NCBI GenBank assembly: GCA_017308595.1
Contig: JAFKER010000011.1
Coordinates: forward strand, 117,213-181,212
Origin: Afipia sp.
Lineage (GTDB): Bacteria; Pseudomonadota; Alphaproteobacteria; Rhizobiales; Xanthobacteraceae
DNA: 64,000 bases
Reading direction: 5' to 3'
Part shown: in pieces, positions 1 through 8,421 of the stretch
Numbering within the stretch: the stretch's first letter is position 1
Layout of the letters: each line of letters opens with the position of its first letter
Made by a program: the position numbers and the translations under genes
Notes under the pieces: generated by a model
Database searches by the model: none
What the model saw: only the letters and a program-made list of their open reading frames with translations
Told to the model about the DNA's origin: nothing

Positions 1-11
1 GCATGCTGCGT

Positions 12-112
12 CGTCCCCGCGAAAGCGGGGACCCATAGCGACCGAAGGTTATTGGGGACTGTGCTGAGATTGCTTGCGCAGGGAAGTATGGCTCCCCGCT
101 TTCGCGGGGAAG
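12..112. repeat. Inverted pair of REP-like palindromes
   Basis: Two short hairpin units face each other: one at 13-32 with core CCCCGCGAAAGCGGGG and one at about 91-112 with core CCCCGCTTTCGCGGGG, the second being the reverse complement of the first including the flanking CCCATA/TATGGC. About 55 bases separate them. This is the layout of a BIME-type intergenic element, common in Nitrobacteraceae. It lies downstream of the minus-strand hydrolase gene, so it may also stop its transcript or protect its 3' end. No gene is seen in the first 141 bases. Confidence 0.7.
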
Positions 113-141
113 ACAAAGAGGTCTGGGTCCGCCGGCAGGTT

Positions 142-1035
142 CTAGGGCGCTCTCGCTCCATCACATCGTGCACAGAACGCGACGATACGGTCCATCGTCG
201 GCTTGTCTGCCAGGAGCGGCGCATGGCCCTGATCGGCCACCGTGACGAGATCGATGTCCGGCCTGCGCGTGACCATGTCCTTTACGCCCTGAACCGACAG
301 CAGGTCCGACAGTGCGCCATGGATCAGCATCAGCGGAACTCCGGCCATTGCATCAAATAGCTCCCAGACCTGCGGCAGCGGATTGGAGGGATCGAGTCCA
401 TCGAGGGTGTGCGAAATCTTGAGATCATAGGTCCGCTCCAGTCCGCCGCCGGCTTTTTCCCGGAAGGCCCGGCGGGCCCATGCTGTCCACTCATCATCCG
501 TCAGGGACGGGAACACCGTACCGAACAACTCCTTCAAGCCGTGCGCAGCCTCATCCCATGTCTTTCGCGGCGGAGGATTGGCGATATAGCCCTTGATCTT
601 CATCAGGCCGTCGATTTCCAGCGCGGGACCGATGTCGTTCAGAATGACTCCCGCAAGCAATTTCGGCTGGGCCGCCGCCATCGCCATCGAGATCAAGCCT
701 CCGCGCGAGGTGCCAAGCAGGATGGCGCGGGAGATTCCAAGCGAAGCCGCGATGGCCAGAACGTCGCCAAGTTCGACCGGCACCGCGTATTTGGCGGGAT
801 CGGGATCGTAGTCCGACAGGCCGCGTCCGCGATAATCGATCGCTACGACCTTGCGGGGTGTAGACGAACTGGTGGCAATCGCTCGCGCGATGTCATCGAA
901 ATCGTCGGTCGTTCGCGTCAGGCCGGGCAGGCAGAGCACGGGCAGGGCCGTGCTGTCGTCGGGGCCGATTACCTTGGCATGCAGTTTCAGCCCGTCGGCT
1001 GACTGGCAGAAAACATCACGGAACTGTGTGGACAT
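142..1035 (-). CDS. Alpha/beta hydrolase
   Basis: A 297-residue alpha/beta-hydrolase-fold protein, probably a cytoplasmic esterase or related hydrolase; the substrate cannot be read from sequence. The nucleophile elbow is GTSRGG with the serine near residue 110, the oxyanion loop is LPGLTR near 36-41, an acid residue is available in HGALSD, and the catalytic histidine is in DQGHAP near 271. I start it at the ATG ending at 1035, which follows an AGGGAAA ribosome site; the upstream in-frame extension to 1107 has no family support. It is transcribed alone, the next gene on the same strand being more than 170 bases upstream. Fold assignment is firm; biochemical role is open. Confidence 0.85.
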   Translation of the reverse strand: MSTQFRDVFCQSADGLKLHAKVIGPDDSTALPVLCLPGLTRTTDDFDDIARAIATSSSTPRKVVAIDYRGRGLSDYDPDPAKYAVPVELGDVLAIAASLGISRAILLGTSRGGLISMAMAAAQPKLLAGVILNDIGPALEIDGLMKIKGYIANPPPRKTWDEAAHGLKELFGTVFPSLTDDEWTAWARRAFREKAGGGLERTYDLKISHTLDGLDPSNPLPQVWELFDAMAGVPLMLIHGALSDLLSVQGVKDMVTRRPDIDLVTVADQGHAPLLADKPTMDRIVAFCARCDGARAP

Positions 1036-1119
1036 GAATTTTCCCTGAGAACAGGCGTTGTGTCGCCGAGATAGCGGACAGGCCACCGGAACGGATCCGG
1101 CGGCCATCAGGAGGAAAAG

Positions 1120-1161
1120 TGTTCTTGAGATGGATTACGGGGTCAAGCCCCGATGAGAACA
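1120..1161. repeat. REP-like nested palindrome
   Basis: Outer arms TGTTCT (1120-1125) and AGAACA (1156-1161) enclose a second hairpin CGGGG-TCAAG-CCCCG at 1138-1152. The core resembles the 'GGGGTCAAGCCCC' repeats scattered between genes in Bradyrhizobium relatives. It sits between the transglycosylase 3' end and the hydrolase, both on the minus strand, and could act as a terminator of the former. Confidence 0.5.
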
Positions 1162-1207
1162 GCGCTGGATGCGCATAGCAGAGAAGTTTGCGGCCAGCCG
1201 GCTGCGC

Positions 1208-3448
1208 TTATTCCACGCCGGCGCCGCGGCGCAAGTCCGCCTCGATCAGCAGCTTGCTGCCACCACCGAAACGCGAACGATAGACCTGCAGGTTTTCCAT
1301 GATGCGCTGGACATAGTTGCGTGTCTCGGAGAAGGGGATTTGCTCGACCCAGTCCACCGCATCCACTTTCGAATCGCGCGGATCACCGTAGCGCTCGATC
1401 CATTTGCGAACGCTGCCGCGTCCGGCATTGTAACCGGCGAACGTCATGATGTAGGAGCCCCGGTAGTCCTCAATCAGGCCGCCGAGTTCGGCAGCGCCAA
1501 AGGCGGCATTATACGCGGGGTCGGATTTCAGCCGGGTGAGGTCGAAGGTTGCGCCATGCCGTTTAGCGACGTATTTGCCAGCGGCGGGCGTCACTTGCAT
1601 CAGCCCATAAGCTTGAGCCGGGGAGACGACTGACGGATTAAAGGCGCTTTCTTGCCGGGCAATGGCGTAGACGATCGCCTTTTCGACTTCCGGACCGAAC
1701 TCCTTGTAGGGTGGAATACCGATCACCGGATAGGCGTAGTAATCGAGAGGCATCCCGCGGTTCAAACCGGCCTTACCGACGAGCAGCATGCCGCGCGCGT
1801 CGTTATGACGCTGGGTCAGCTCACAAAGTGCGAGCAGGCCATCCATATCGGCACGCTCCCCCATGTCGGCGAGAATGGGAACGGCAATGTCGCGCTCGTC
1901 GAGTGCATAAAGTAGGTCGACGGCGCGGACGACTTCCAGCCGATCGCCGCCCCGCGAGCGGCCCGGCACGCCATTCAAGGCAATTTGCGGTAGCCCAAGC
2001 TTCGCGCGCGCGAGCTGGCCGTAGTAGCTGGTCGATTGCGCTGCCGCGGATTCGTAGGCCGCGCGGGCCTCCCGCGCGTGTCCTGCAGCTTCAGCAGCAC
2101 GGCCTTGCCAATAGCCAGCGCGCGCGAGAGCGGTGGGGTTGACGCTGCCCACGCCGATACGCGCGAAATGCTGGGCTGCGAGGTTCGGGTCATTGAGGAA
2201 ACGCAGCGCAATCCAGCCCGCGGTGAACTCCGATTCGGTCTTGTAGATATCGCGTGCTGGCAGCGAGGCATCGCGCGCGACGGCATAGGCGGTGCGGGGC
2301 TCGTTGGTGTCGAGCAGCTTGCGCGCCAACAGGCGCCGTTCGATCCACCATTCATCGGCGTTCACCAGCCGCGCCGGATCGCGCGGTGCGGCCTGCATGG
2401 TGCGGGCAGCTTCAATGAACTTGTCCTCACGGCGGAGCCATTGCGCCTTGCTGAAGAGGTAGAGCGGATCGTTGTGCAAATCGCTTGGAACAGCGGCGAG
2501 CAGGGCCTTCGCGTTGGAGGCTTTCCCGTTGAGTGCGGTACGTGCTTTGGCCAGCGCGACATGACCGCTGCCGAGCCGCTTGGCTGAACGCAATGCGGCT
2601 TCTCCGTTGTTGCCGCTATACAGCAACATATCCATCCGCACTTTGATGTCGCCCGGAGTCAGCAGCGTGCCGAACCGTTCAAAGGCGGTGTCTTCGGTAT
2701 CGGACGAGAAGGAATCGCTGCGCCAGGCTTCCCGCACCAGCCGTTCGGCGCTCGGCCTGTCGCCGCGCGCAAGCAATGCGCGCGCAAGCATGAAGCGGCC
2801 CTTTGCAGAGATCGGCTGTTCACCATTGAAGAACGAAAGGACGGCGGAATCGTCGCGCTTGTCATCCCACAATGCGGATTCGCCGCGCCGCCGGAGGAAT
2901 ATCACGCTCGGCCAGCCTGGATTCTCGGTGATAAAGGCTTTGTATCGCTCGGAGGATGCGCCGTTGTCGTCGCTGCGCAGGATCATCCATTCCGTGAGCT
3001 TGCGCGCGACGGGATCGGACAACGAGGCCTGCAACTGCGTCGCTTCCGCCGACTTCCGTTTGCGCACAAGTTCGATGATCTGCTCCAGCGTCTCCATGTC
3101 GGCTTTCGATGTGGAGGATGTGCTGGACATTGCCAGGGCCACCGAAGGCTTCCTTGGCGGCGCGGGGCGTGCGGCGAGAGGTTTCGGCGCAGGGGCAGCC
3201 GGCGTGGCTTTCGCGGACGAGGCGGCTGGCGGCTGAGCAGGCTTCGCTGGCGCTGTCTTCGGCGTCGCCTCGCGGGAGATCGGCCGGGGTTTCGGCAGCG
3301 GAACGGCGGACGCAGCGTACGACACCAGCGCAATCGCGCCCGCACCGAGCACGATAGCGGTCCAGCGTACCAGCCGGGCTGATCCCGAAGGTGAAGGAGC
3401 AAATGGCATCAAGGGCAGCCTATGCGGCGAATCATTCAAGACCTTCAC
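1208..3448 (-). CDS. slt: Soluble lytic murein transglycosylase (Slt70-like)
   Basis: Cleaves the MurNAc-GlcNAc bond of peptidoglycan to leave 1,6-anhydromuropeptides; acts in the periplasm. The 746-residue product has an N-terminal hydrophobic segment near 27-48, a Pro/Ala-rich linker to about 105, a long helical superhelix (U/L-type, TPR-like) to about 570, and a C-terminal SLT domain. The catalytic glutamate is in RQESAFNP near residue 600, followed by YGLMQVTPAAG and AGYNAGRGSV, all standard GH23 motifs. The N-terminal segment may be a membrane anchor rather than a cleaved signal. It is divergent from dapA, with a shared 211-base intergenic region. Family and role are well supported. Confidence 0.93.
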   Translation of the reverse strand: MKVLNDSPHRLPLMPFAPSPSGSARLVRWTAIVLGAGAIALVSYAASAVPLPKPRPISREATPKTAPAKPAQPPAASSAKATPAAPAPKPLAARPAPPRKPSVALAMSSTSSTSKADMETLEQIIELVRKRKSAEATQLQASLSDPVARKLTEWMILRSDDNGASSERYKAFITENPGWPSVIFLRRRGESALWDDKRDDSAVLSFFNGEQPISAKGRFMLARALLARGDRPSAERLVREAWRSDSFSSDTEDTAFERFGTLLTPGDIKVRMDMLLYSGNNGEAALRSAKRLGSGHVALAKARTALNGKASNAKALLAAVPSDLHNDPLYLFSKAQWLRREDKFIEAARTMQAAPRDPARLVNADEWWIERRLLARKLLDTNEPRTAYAVARDASLPARDIYKTESEFTAGWIALRFLNDPNLAAQHFARIGVGSVNPTALARAGYWQGRAAEAAGHAREARAAYESAAAQSTSYYGQLARAKLGLPQIALNGVPGRSRGGDRLEVVRAVDLLYALDERDIAVPILADMGERADMDGLLALCELTQRHNDARGMLLVGKAGLNRGMPLDYYAYPVIGIPPYKEFGPEVEKAIVYAIARQESAFNPSVVSPAQAYGLMQVTPAAGKYVAKRHGATFDLTRLKSDPAYNAAFGAAELGGLIEDYRGSYIMTFAGYNAGRGSVRKWIERYGDPRDSKVDAVDWVEQIPFSETRNYVQRIMENLQVYRSRFGGGSKLLIEADLRRGAGVE

Positions 3449-3625
3449 CCTCAGGTGTAGTGCATTGAATATGTGGACAAAACATCAAATGTGCTAGAAC
3501 CGACACAATGCCGCAACACCACGGCAAAATCGCGGCTGGCGCGGGTTTCTCACGGTGTCTGACGCGGTACAGGAGTGCGCGGGGCCTTTCATCGCGCCTC
3601 GTGACCCGGTATCAATCAATCATAA

Positions 3626-3642
3626 ATCGCAATGTTTGCGAT
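3626..3642. promoter_or_regulatory. 17-base palindrome before dapA
   Basis: A perfect inverted repeat ATCGCAA-TGT-TTGCGAT ends 17 bases before the chosen dapA ATG and just before its GGAGAA ribosome site. It could be a repressor operator or a short mRNA hairpin. No regulator is identified. It lies in the divergent region between slt and dapA. Confidence 0.4.
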
Positions 3643-3659
3643 GCGTTCGGAGAATGACA

Positions 3660-4550
3660 ATGGCAACCAAGACGAATTTCAGGGGGTCTCTTACCGCCTT
3701 GGTGACGCCATTCAAAAACGGAGCGCTGGACGAAGCTGGCTTGCGCGAACTCGTGAACTGGCAGATCGAGCAGGGGTCGCACGGCCTGGTTCCCGTCGGG
3801 ACCACCGGCGAGAGTCCGACCCTCAGCCATGAAGAGCACAACAAGGTCACCGAGTGGTGCATCGCCGAAGCGAAGGGCCGTGTCCCGGTGATCGCAGGTG
3901 CGGGCTCCAACTCGACGCGCGAGGCCATCGCCCTGGCGCAGCACGCCGAAAAGGCGGGCGCTGATGCCGTGCTTGTGGTGACCCCCTATTACAACAAGCC
4001 GACGCAGGAAGGGATGTATCATCACTTCAAGGCGGTGAACGATGCGATCGGTATCCCGATCATCATCTATAACATTCCGCCGCGCTCGGTCGTCGATCTG
4101 TCGGTCGAGACCATGACCCGGCTGTTCGAGCTTAAGAACATCGCCGGCGTGAAAGATGCCACCGCCAATCTTGCCCGCGTTTCGCAGCAGCGTCATGCGA
4201 TGGGGCCGGATTTCATCCAGCTCTCGGGCGAGGACATGACGGCGCTCGCCTATATGGCGGCGGGCGGGCACGGCTGCATTTCGGTTGTTGCCAATGTGGC
4301 GCCCAAGCAGTGCGCGGATCTGATGTCCGCCGTGTTCAAGGGCGACTATGCGGCTGCGCTGAAGATTCAGGATCGGCTGACGCCACTGCATGACGCCATC
4401 TTCAAGGAGCCGGGTCTCGCTGGCGCCAAGCACGGGCTCAAGCTGCTTGGCCGCGTGCAGGAAGAAGTGCGTCTGCCGCTCGTGCCGGTGACGCCGCCGA
4501 CCGGTAAGGTTATTCACGATGCGATGGTCTATGCCGGAGTGCTCAACTGA
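3660..4550 (+). CDS. dapA: 4-hydroxy-tetrahydrodipicolinate synthase
   Basis: Condenses pyruvate with aspartate semialdehyde, the first committed step to diaminopimelate and lysine, supplying peptidoglycan and protein synthesis. The 296-residue TIM-barrel shows GTTGESPT near 47-54, the catalytic tyrosine in YNIPPRS near 137, and the Schiff-base lysine in GVKDAT near 165. I chose the second of two in-frame ATGs (3654 and 3660) because GGAGAA is correctly spaced from 3660; an upstream in-frame extension is not family-like. It is followed closely by mscL and then smpB on the same strand; dapA-smpB linkage is common in alphaproteobacteria. Confidence 0.96.
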   Translation: MATKTNFRGSLTALVTPFKNGALDEAGLRELVNWQIEQGSHGLVPVGTTGESPTLSHEEHNKVTEWCIAEAKGRVPVIAGAGSNSTREAIALAQHAEKAGADAVLVVTPYYNKPTQEGMYHHFKAVNDAIGIPIIIYNIPPRSVVDLSVETMTRLFELKNIAGVKDATANLARVSQQRHAMGPDFIQLSGEDMTALAYMAAGGHGCISVVANVAPKQCADLMSAVFKGDYAAALKIQDRLTPLHDAIFKEPGLAGAKHGLKLLGRVQEEVRLPLVPVTPPTGKVIHDAMVYAGVLN

Positions 4551-4577
4551 TGATCTACCAGGAAGGGGAATGCGCCG

Positions 4578-4994
4578 ATGCTTGAGGAGTTCAAGAAGTT
4601 TGCCTTGAAGGGCAATGTCGTCGATCTCGCAGTCGGTGTGATTATTGGTGCGGCGTTCGGTGCCATCGTCAATTCGATGGTCGCCGACATCATCATGCCG
4701 ATCATCGGCGCGATCACCGGCGGCCTTGATTTCTCCAACTATTTCACCGGCTTGTCGAAAACGGTCACGGCGACCAACCTGGCCGATGCCAAGAAGCAGG
4801 GCGCTGTTCTGGCATGGGGCAGTTTCCTCACGCTGACGTTGAATTTTATCATCATCGCGTTTGTGCTGTTCCTGGTCATTCGGCTTATGAACCGGCTGAA
4901 GGCCAAGGAAGAGGCTGCACCGCCTGCGCCTGAGAAGCCGACGAAAGATCAGGAACTGCTCACTGAAATCCGCGATCTTCTGAAATCGAAATAA
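4578..4994 (+). CDS. mscL: Large-conductance mechanosensitive channel
   Basis: Inner-membrane homopentameric safety valve that opens under membrane tension on hypo-osmotic shock. The 138-residue protein has the usual N-terminal amphipathic helix ([20 protein letters not shown]), a first membrane helix near 15-45, a periplasmic loop, a second helix near 80-105 and a charged C-terminal helical bundle ([16 protein letters not shown]). An AGGAAGGGG ribosome site precedes the ATG. It lies 27 bases after dapA and may be co-transcribed, with a strong hairpin after it. Confidence 0.95.
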   Translation: MLEEFKKFALKGNVVDLAVGVIIGAAFGAIVNSMVADIIMPIIGAITGGLDFSNYFTGLSKTVTATNLADAKKQGAVLAWGSFLTLTLNFIIIAFVLFLVIRLMNRLKAKEEAAPPAPEKPTKDQELLTEIRDLLKSK

Positions 4995-5029
4995 CTTCCT
5001 ATCTGTCAGCAGCAGGTATTTTGTCGACC

Positions 5030-5061
5030 CTCTGACGGCGCGGAAGCCCGCGCCGTCAGAG
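5030..5061 (+). terminator. Strong hairpin after mscL
   Basis: A perfect 14-base-pair stem (CTCTGACGGCGCGG / CCGCGCCGTCAGAG) with a four-base AAGC loop. It lacks a long T-run (CCGTATTG follows), so it may terminate weakly, stabilise the upstream mRNA end, or do both. It separates dapA-mscL from smpB. Confidence 0.6.
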
Positions 5062-5127
5062 CCGTATTGAAAGATTGCGAGGTCGCGCGAGCCACACTGT
5101 TCGCTTGCGCGAATACCGAGACATCTG

Positions 5128-5601
5128 ATGGCTGAGAAGAAAGAACCCACGATCAAGGTCGTCGCCGAGAACCGCAAGGCGCGATTCAACTATGCCATCG
5201 AGGATACCGTCGAGGCGGGCATCGTACTGACCGGCACCGAGGTCAAATCGACGCGTAACGGCAAGACCACGATTGCGGAGTCCTATGCCGACTCCAGGGC
5301 TGGCGAAATATGGCTGGTGAACGCCAATATCCCCGAATACCTGCAGGCCAACCGCTTCAATCACGAGCCCAAGCGGGATCGTAAGCTGCTCTTGCATAAA
5401 AAGCAGATCAACAAGCTGATCGGCGCGATCGAGCGCGAAGGCATGACGCTCATCCCGCTCAAGATGTATGTCAATGAGCACGGCAAGGTTAAGCTTCAAC
5501 TGGCTCTGGCAAAGGGCAAGAAGCTGCACGACAAGCGCGATACCGAAAAGAAACGCGATTGGGCGCGTGAAAAAGGCCGGTTGCTGAGAGCACGAGGGTA
5601 G
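5128..5601 (+). CDS. smpB: SsrA-binding protein SmpB
   Basis: Binds tmRNA and delivers it to stalled ribosomes in trans-translation. The 157-residue product carries the conserved core [27 protein letters not shown] and [10 protein letters not shown], and the basic C-terminal tail [20 protein letters not shown] that reads the mRNA channel. Length and motifs are normal. Its stop codon nearly abuts the start of the peroxiredoxin gene, so the two are probably translated from one mRNA. No tmRNA gene is seen in this window. Confidence 0.96.
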   Translation: MAEKKEPTIKVVAENRKARFNYAIEDTVEAGIVLTGTEVKSTRNGKTTIAESYADSRAGEIWLVNANIPEYLQANRFNHEPKRDRKLLLHKKQINKLIGAIEREGMTLIPLKMYVNEHGKVKLQLALAKGKKLHDKRDTEKKRDWAREKGRLLRARG

Positions 5602-5603
5602 TG

Positions 5604-6179
5604 ATGAACCAGCCTAATCTGATGGATGTAGACTGGAGCAAGATCCCGGCGCCCGCCGATGACGGTGCGGCCAAACATCTCGCCGGCATGAGCATCCCGC
5701 CGGTTGCATTCCAGGCGACAGACGGATCGTCCGTCACGCTGGCGTCGCTGCCGGGCCGAACGGTGCTGTTTGCTTATCCGCGCACTGGTGAACCGGGCAA
5801 GATCGGGCTTGTCGATGACTGGGACATGATTCCGGGCGCACGAGGATGCACGCCGCAGACCTGTGCTTTTCGCGACCTGTTCAAGGACCTGAAAGACGCA
5901 GGTGCGCAGCATGTGTTCGGGATTTCCACTCAGGACACGGCTTATCAGCGCGCCATGGTGGAGCGGCTGCACGTGCCGTTTCAGATTTTGTCCGACGCCG
6001 ATCTTGCGTTGACCCGCGCGTTGAAGCTGCCGTCGATGGATGTAGCGGGCCTGACGCTGATCAAGCGGCTCGCACTGATCGTTGATGATGCGACGATCAC
6101 CCATGTGTTCTATCCGGTGTTTCCGCCGGATCGGAATGCGGGAGACGTGCTGGCCTGGCTGCAGGCCAATCCGCGTTAG
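5604..6179 (+). CDS. Peroxiredoxin (AhpC/TSA, PrxQ-like)
   Basis: A 191-residue thioredoxin-fold peroxidase, likely reducing H2O2 or organic peroxides. The motif RGCTPQTCAFRD holds two cysteines five residues apart, the spacing of the peroxidatic/resolving pair in PrxQ/BCP-type enzymes; upstream is LFAYPRTGEPG. The ATG at 5604 starts two bases after the smpB stop. The 3' end overlaps the stop codon of the opposing uracil-DNA glycosylase gene by four bases, so the two transcripts converge tail to tail. Subfamily is inferred from cysteine spacing; reductant partner is unknown. Confidence 0.85.
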   Translation: MNQPNLMDVDWSKIPAPADDGAAKHLAGMSIPPVAFQATDGSSVTLASLPGRTVLFAYPRTGEPGKIGLVDDWDMIPGARGCTPQTCAFRDLFKDLKDAGAQHVFGISTQDTAYQRAMVERLHVPFQILSDADLALTRALKLPSMDVAGLTLIKRLALIVDDATITHVFYPVFPPDRNAGDVLAWLQANPR

Positions 6180-6880
6180 CCGAGATAATCCCGCACGCTC
6201 TTGAACACCGCGCTGAACATCTCGGGTGTCAGGCGACGGGTGTTCGTGTTGTAACGCGAGCAGTGGTAGCTATCGAACAGCCGGACCGATCCCGCCTGAT
6301 GCTGCGCGCCATGGGCGAAGGGGGCTTTTGCAGCGGGAACGCTGAGCGCTTTCAGCGTTGTATCGTGGGCCACACGGCCCAGCATGACGATCGCACGCAG
6401 GCGCGGCATCTCGTCGATCGCGGCCTGCATAAACGAACGGCAGGTGTTGATTTCGGCAGGTAGGGGTTTGTTCTGCGGAGGGACGCAGCGCACCGCGTTG
6501 CTGATCCGGCAATCGACCAGAGTCAATCCATCGTCGGGCCGTGCTTCAAATGTCCCCTGCGCGAAACCCAGTTCGAGCAGCGTTCCGTATAGGAGGTCGC
6601 CGGCGAAATCGCCGGTAAAAGGCCGCCCGGTGCGGTTGGCGCCCTGAAGGCCTGGTGCGAGGCCGATAATCAGAAGCTGTGCGTCGGTTGGCCCGAAAGA
6701 AGGCACCGGCGCATTGAACCAATTCGGATGTTGCGCGCGAGTGGCGTCGCGAAAGTCCTTCAGGCGTGGGCAGAGCGGGCAATCCCGGCCGGGTTCATAC
6801 GATCGCGCTGAAACGGCAAAGGAAGGGCCGGCGCTGTTGCGCCGGCTTTCCTTGGTTTTATCAATCGTCGAATTCGTCAT
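6176..6880 (-). CDS. Uracil-DNA glycosylase, family 5 (UDGb)-like
   Basis: Removes uracil (and probably other deaminated bases) from DNA. The 234-residue protein contains CPLCPRLKDFR near the N-terminus, part of an iron-sulfur cysteine set, then the motif GLAPGLQGANRTGRPFTGD and the C-terminal motif HCSRYNTNTRRLT, matching the family-5 pattern rather than Ung (family 1). The start is the ATG ending at 6880, inside the 3' end of the upstream NYN gene, a 20-base overlap implying translational coupling; the longer in-frame extension encodes the NYN region in another frame. It converges on the peroxiredoxin gene. Confidence 0.88.
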   Translation of the reverse strand: MTNSTIDKTKESRRNSAGPSFAVSARSYEPGRDCPLCPRLKDFRDATRAQHPNWFNAPVPSFGPTDAQLLIIGLAPGLQGANRTGRPFTGDFAGDLLYGTLLELGFAQGTFEARPDDGLTLVDCRISNAVRCVPPQNKPLPAEINTCRSFMQAAIDEMPRLRAIVMLGRVAHDTTLKALSVPAAKAPFAHGAQHQAGSVRLFDSYHCSRYNTNTRRLTPEMFSAVFKSVRDYLG

Positions 6881-7499
6881 CGCCCCTTGGCGCCATTGAG
6901 GTGGTCGTCGTCCGCTGCAGGAATTGCGGCGTGTGCTGACGGGGTTCGCGCGGTTCGCGGGGAGCAGGGCGCTCACTCGGATCGCGGCCGAGCTTGGATT
7001 GTAGCTGGATCAGATCCGTAAAGACATCCGCCTGGCGGCGCAATTCGTCGGCGATCATCGGAGGCTGGCTGGCGATAGTGGAAATCACCGTCACGCGAAC
7101 ACCGCGCCGCTGGACAGCTTCGACCAGCGAACGGAAGTCACCGTCGCCCGAAAACAGCACCATATGGTCGATATGCTCGGCCAGCTCCATGGCATCGACG
7201 GCAAGCTCGATATCCATGTTGCCCTTCACCTTGCGGCGGCCGGATGCATCGATGAATTCTTTCGTCGCCTTGGTCACGACGGTGTAGCCGTTGTAGTCGA
7301 GCCAGTCGATCAGCGGCCGGATCGAGGAATACTCCTGATCTTCGATAATTGCGGTGTAGTAGAAGGCGCGAACCAGAGTGCCACGACTCTGGAATTCAAG
7401 CAGCAGTCTTTTGTAATCTATGTCGAAACCAAGCGTCTTCGCTGTTGCATAGAGGTTAGCACCGTCAATAAACAGCGCGATCTTGTTCGTGGCAGGCAT
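6861..7499 (-). CDS. NYN-domain (LabA/DUF88-like) putative nuclease
   Basis: A 212-residue protein with a PIN-like NYN domain: LFIDGANLY near 8-16, KGNMDIELAVDAM near 92-104, and LFSGDGDFRSLV near 114-125 place the acidic residues of the metal-dependent ribonuclease centre. The last 45 residues are Arg/Pro-rich and end in an acidic GDDEFDD tail. Such proteins are common in Rhizobiales but the physiological RNA substrate is not settled. The gene overlaps the downstream uracil-DNA glycosylase start by 20 bases. Divergent from rpoZ across about 350 bases. Confidence 0.85.
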   Translation of the reverse strand: MPATNKIALFIDGANLYATAKTLGFDIDYKRLLLEFQSRGTLVRAFYYTAIIEDQEYSSIRPLIDWLDYNGYTVVTKATKEFIDASGRRKVKGNMDIELAVDAMELAEHIDHMVLFSGDGDFRSLVEAVQRRGVRVTVISTIASQPPMIADELRRQADVFTDLIQLQSKLGRDPSERPAPREPREPRQHTPQFLQRTTTTSMAPRGDDEFDD

Positions 7500-7848
7500 C
7501 AGTTTTTTCTCGCATCGTTGTTATCAAATATATTCTTGGCGCGTATCCATCACCGCGCATTCCCAGTCAGTTCAGTTTCAGTGTTATTCGCCAGAAGGTT
7601 TAGAGAGGATAAAGGATCGGAAATATCAACCGCTGCGCTGGCGACTGCGCGGCAGAGCATTTCTGAGGAAGCAATGAAGCGATTTCTTGTCCATGGGGCC
7701 ATTTGGCAGGGTGTAAGGCCCTCGTGGCGATCACCTCAGACTGGCCTTTTACCCGGCTTTTCGAAATTGGTGCTTGCGGAAAGGCCTGGGTCGCTATACC
7801 TACCGCGCATAGCGACATTTTTCAGACCCAGACCCGGAGCGACAGCCG
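7500..7848. other. Divergent intergenic region, no gene seen
   Basis: About 350 bases separate the NYN gene from rpoZ. I see no ORF with a plausible family, no RNA gene and no strong palindrome. It should hold promoters for both directions; a weak TTGCGG...TATACC pair with short spacing near 7774-7800 could serve rpoZ, but support is poor. Confidence 0.4.
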
Positions 7849-8241
7849 ATGGCGCGCGTCACTGTTGAAGATTGTATCGATAAGGTCGACAACCGGTTCG
7901 ACCTCGTGCTGCTGGCCGCGCATCGTGCGCGGATGATTTCTTCGGGGTCGCCGTTGACCGTTGACCGCGACAATGACAAGAATCCTGTCGTTTCGCTACG
8001 CGAAATTGCCGATACCACCATTTCTCCTGAGGATTTGCGCGAGGAATTGGTCCATTCGCTGCAGAAATTCGTCGAAGTGGACGAGCCGGAACCCGATACA
8101 GTTCCGCTGATCGGTTCCGCCGGAGCCTCCGTCGATGCGGACGATACCGAAGTGGCCGTCGAGCGGATGACCGAAGAAGAGCTTTTGAAGGGCCTGGAAG
8201 GCCTTGCTCCGCCCGAGGAGCAGCCTGAGGAAGACGAATAA
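7849..8241 (+). CDS. rpoZ: RNA polymerase omega subunit
   Basis: Small subunit that assists assembly of the beta' subunit and contributes to ppGpp response. The 130-residue product begins [20 protein letters not shown], with [11 protein letters not shown] and [11 protein letters not shown], the omega core, then a long acidic C-terminal tail typical of alphaproteobacteria. It stands immediately before the (p)ppGpp synthetase gene, the usual order, but a strong terminator lies between them, so rel probably also has its own promoter. Confidence 0.95.
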   Translation: MARVTVEDCIDKVDNRFDLVLLAAHRARMISSGSPLTVDRDNDKNPVVSLREIADTTISPEDLREELVHSLQKFVEVDEPEPDTVPLIGSAGASVDADDTEVAVERMTEEELLKGLEGLAPPEEQPEEDE

Positions 8242-8287
8242 AGCTTCTTCCGTCGGACCGGCTTCCAAGCGTTCTTCACTATTTTTA

Positions 8288-8318
8288 CAAAGGCCCGGGC
8301 TAATTGTCCGGGCCTTTG
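8288..8318 (+). terminator. Rho-independent terminator after rpoZ
   Basis: An 11-base-pair stem CAAAGGCCCGG / CCGGGCCTTTG with a nine-base loop, followed by CATTTATT. A TTGACA hexamer at 8325-8330 just after it may be the -35 of a separate rel promoter, although the matching -10 is imperfect. Confidence 0.8.
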
Positions 8319-8421
8319 CATTTATTGACATTTTTAGGGTGTTCCTTGCGATTATTCGCGAACCAGCGATAGTGTGAATGGCGGTTCTTTTTCGGGGACC
8401 GAAGGCGAGGCGGACAGGCGA

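Noticed and set aside
3612-5189. A 525-codon open frame on the minus strand
   Set aside because: It lies antisense to dapA, mscL and smpB, all clear family members; the translation is Arg/His-rich low-complexity as expected of an antisense shadow in G/C-rich DNA.
8325-8355. Promoter TTGACA...GATTAT for rel
   Set aside because: The -35 is perfect but the best -10 gives a 19-base spacer, so it is mentioned only in passing.
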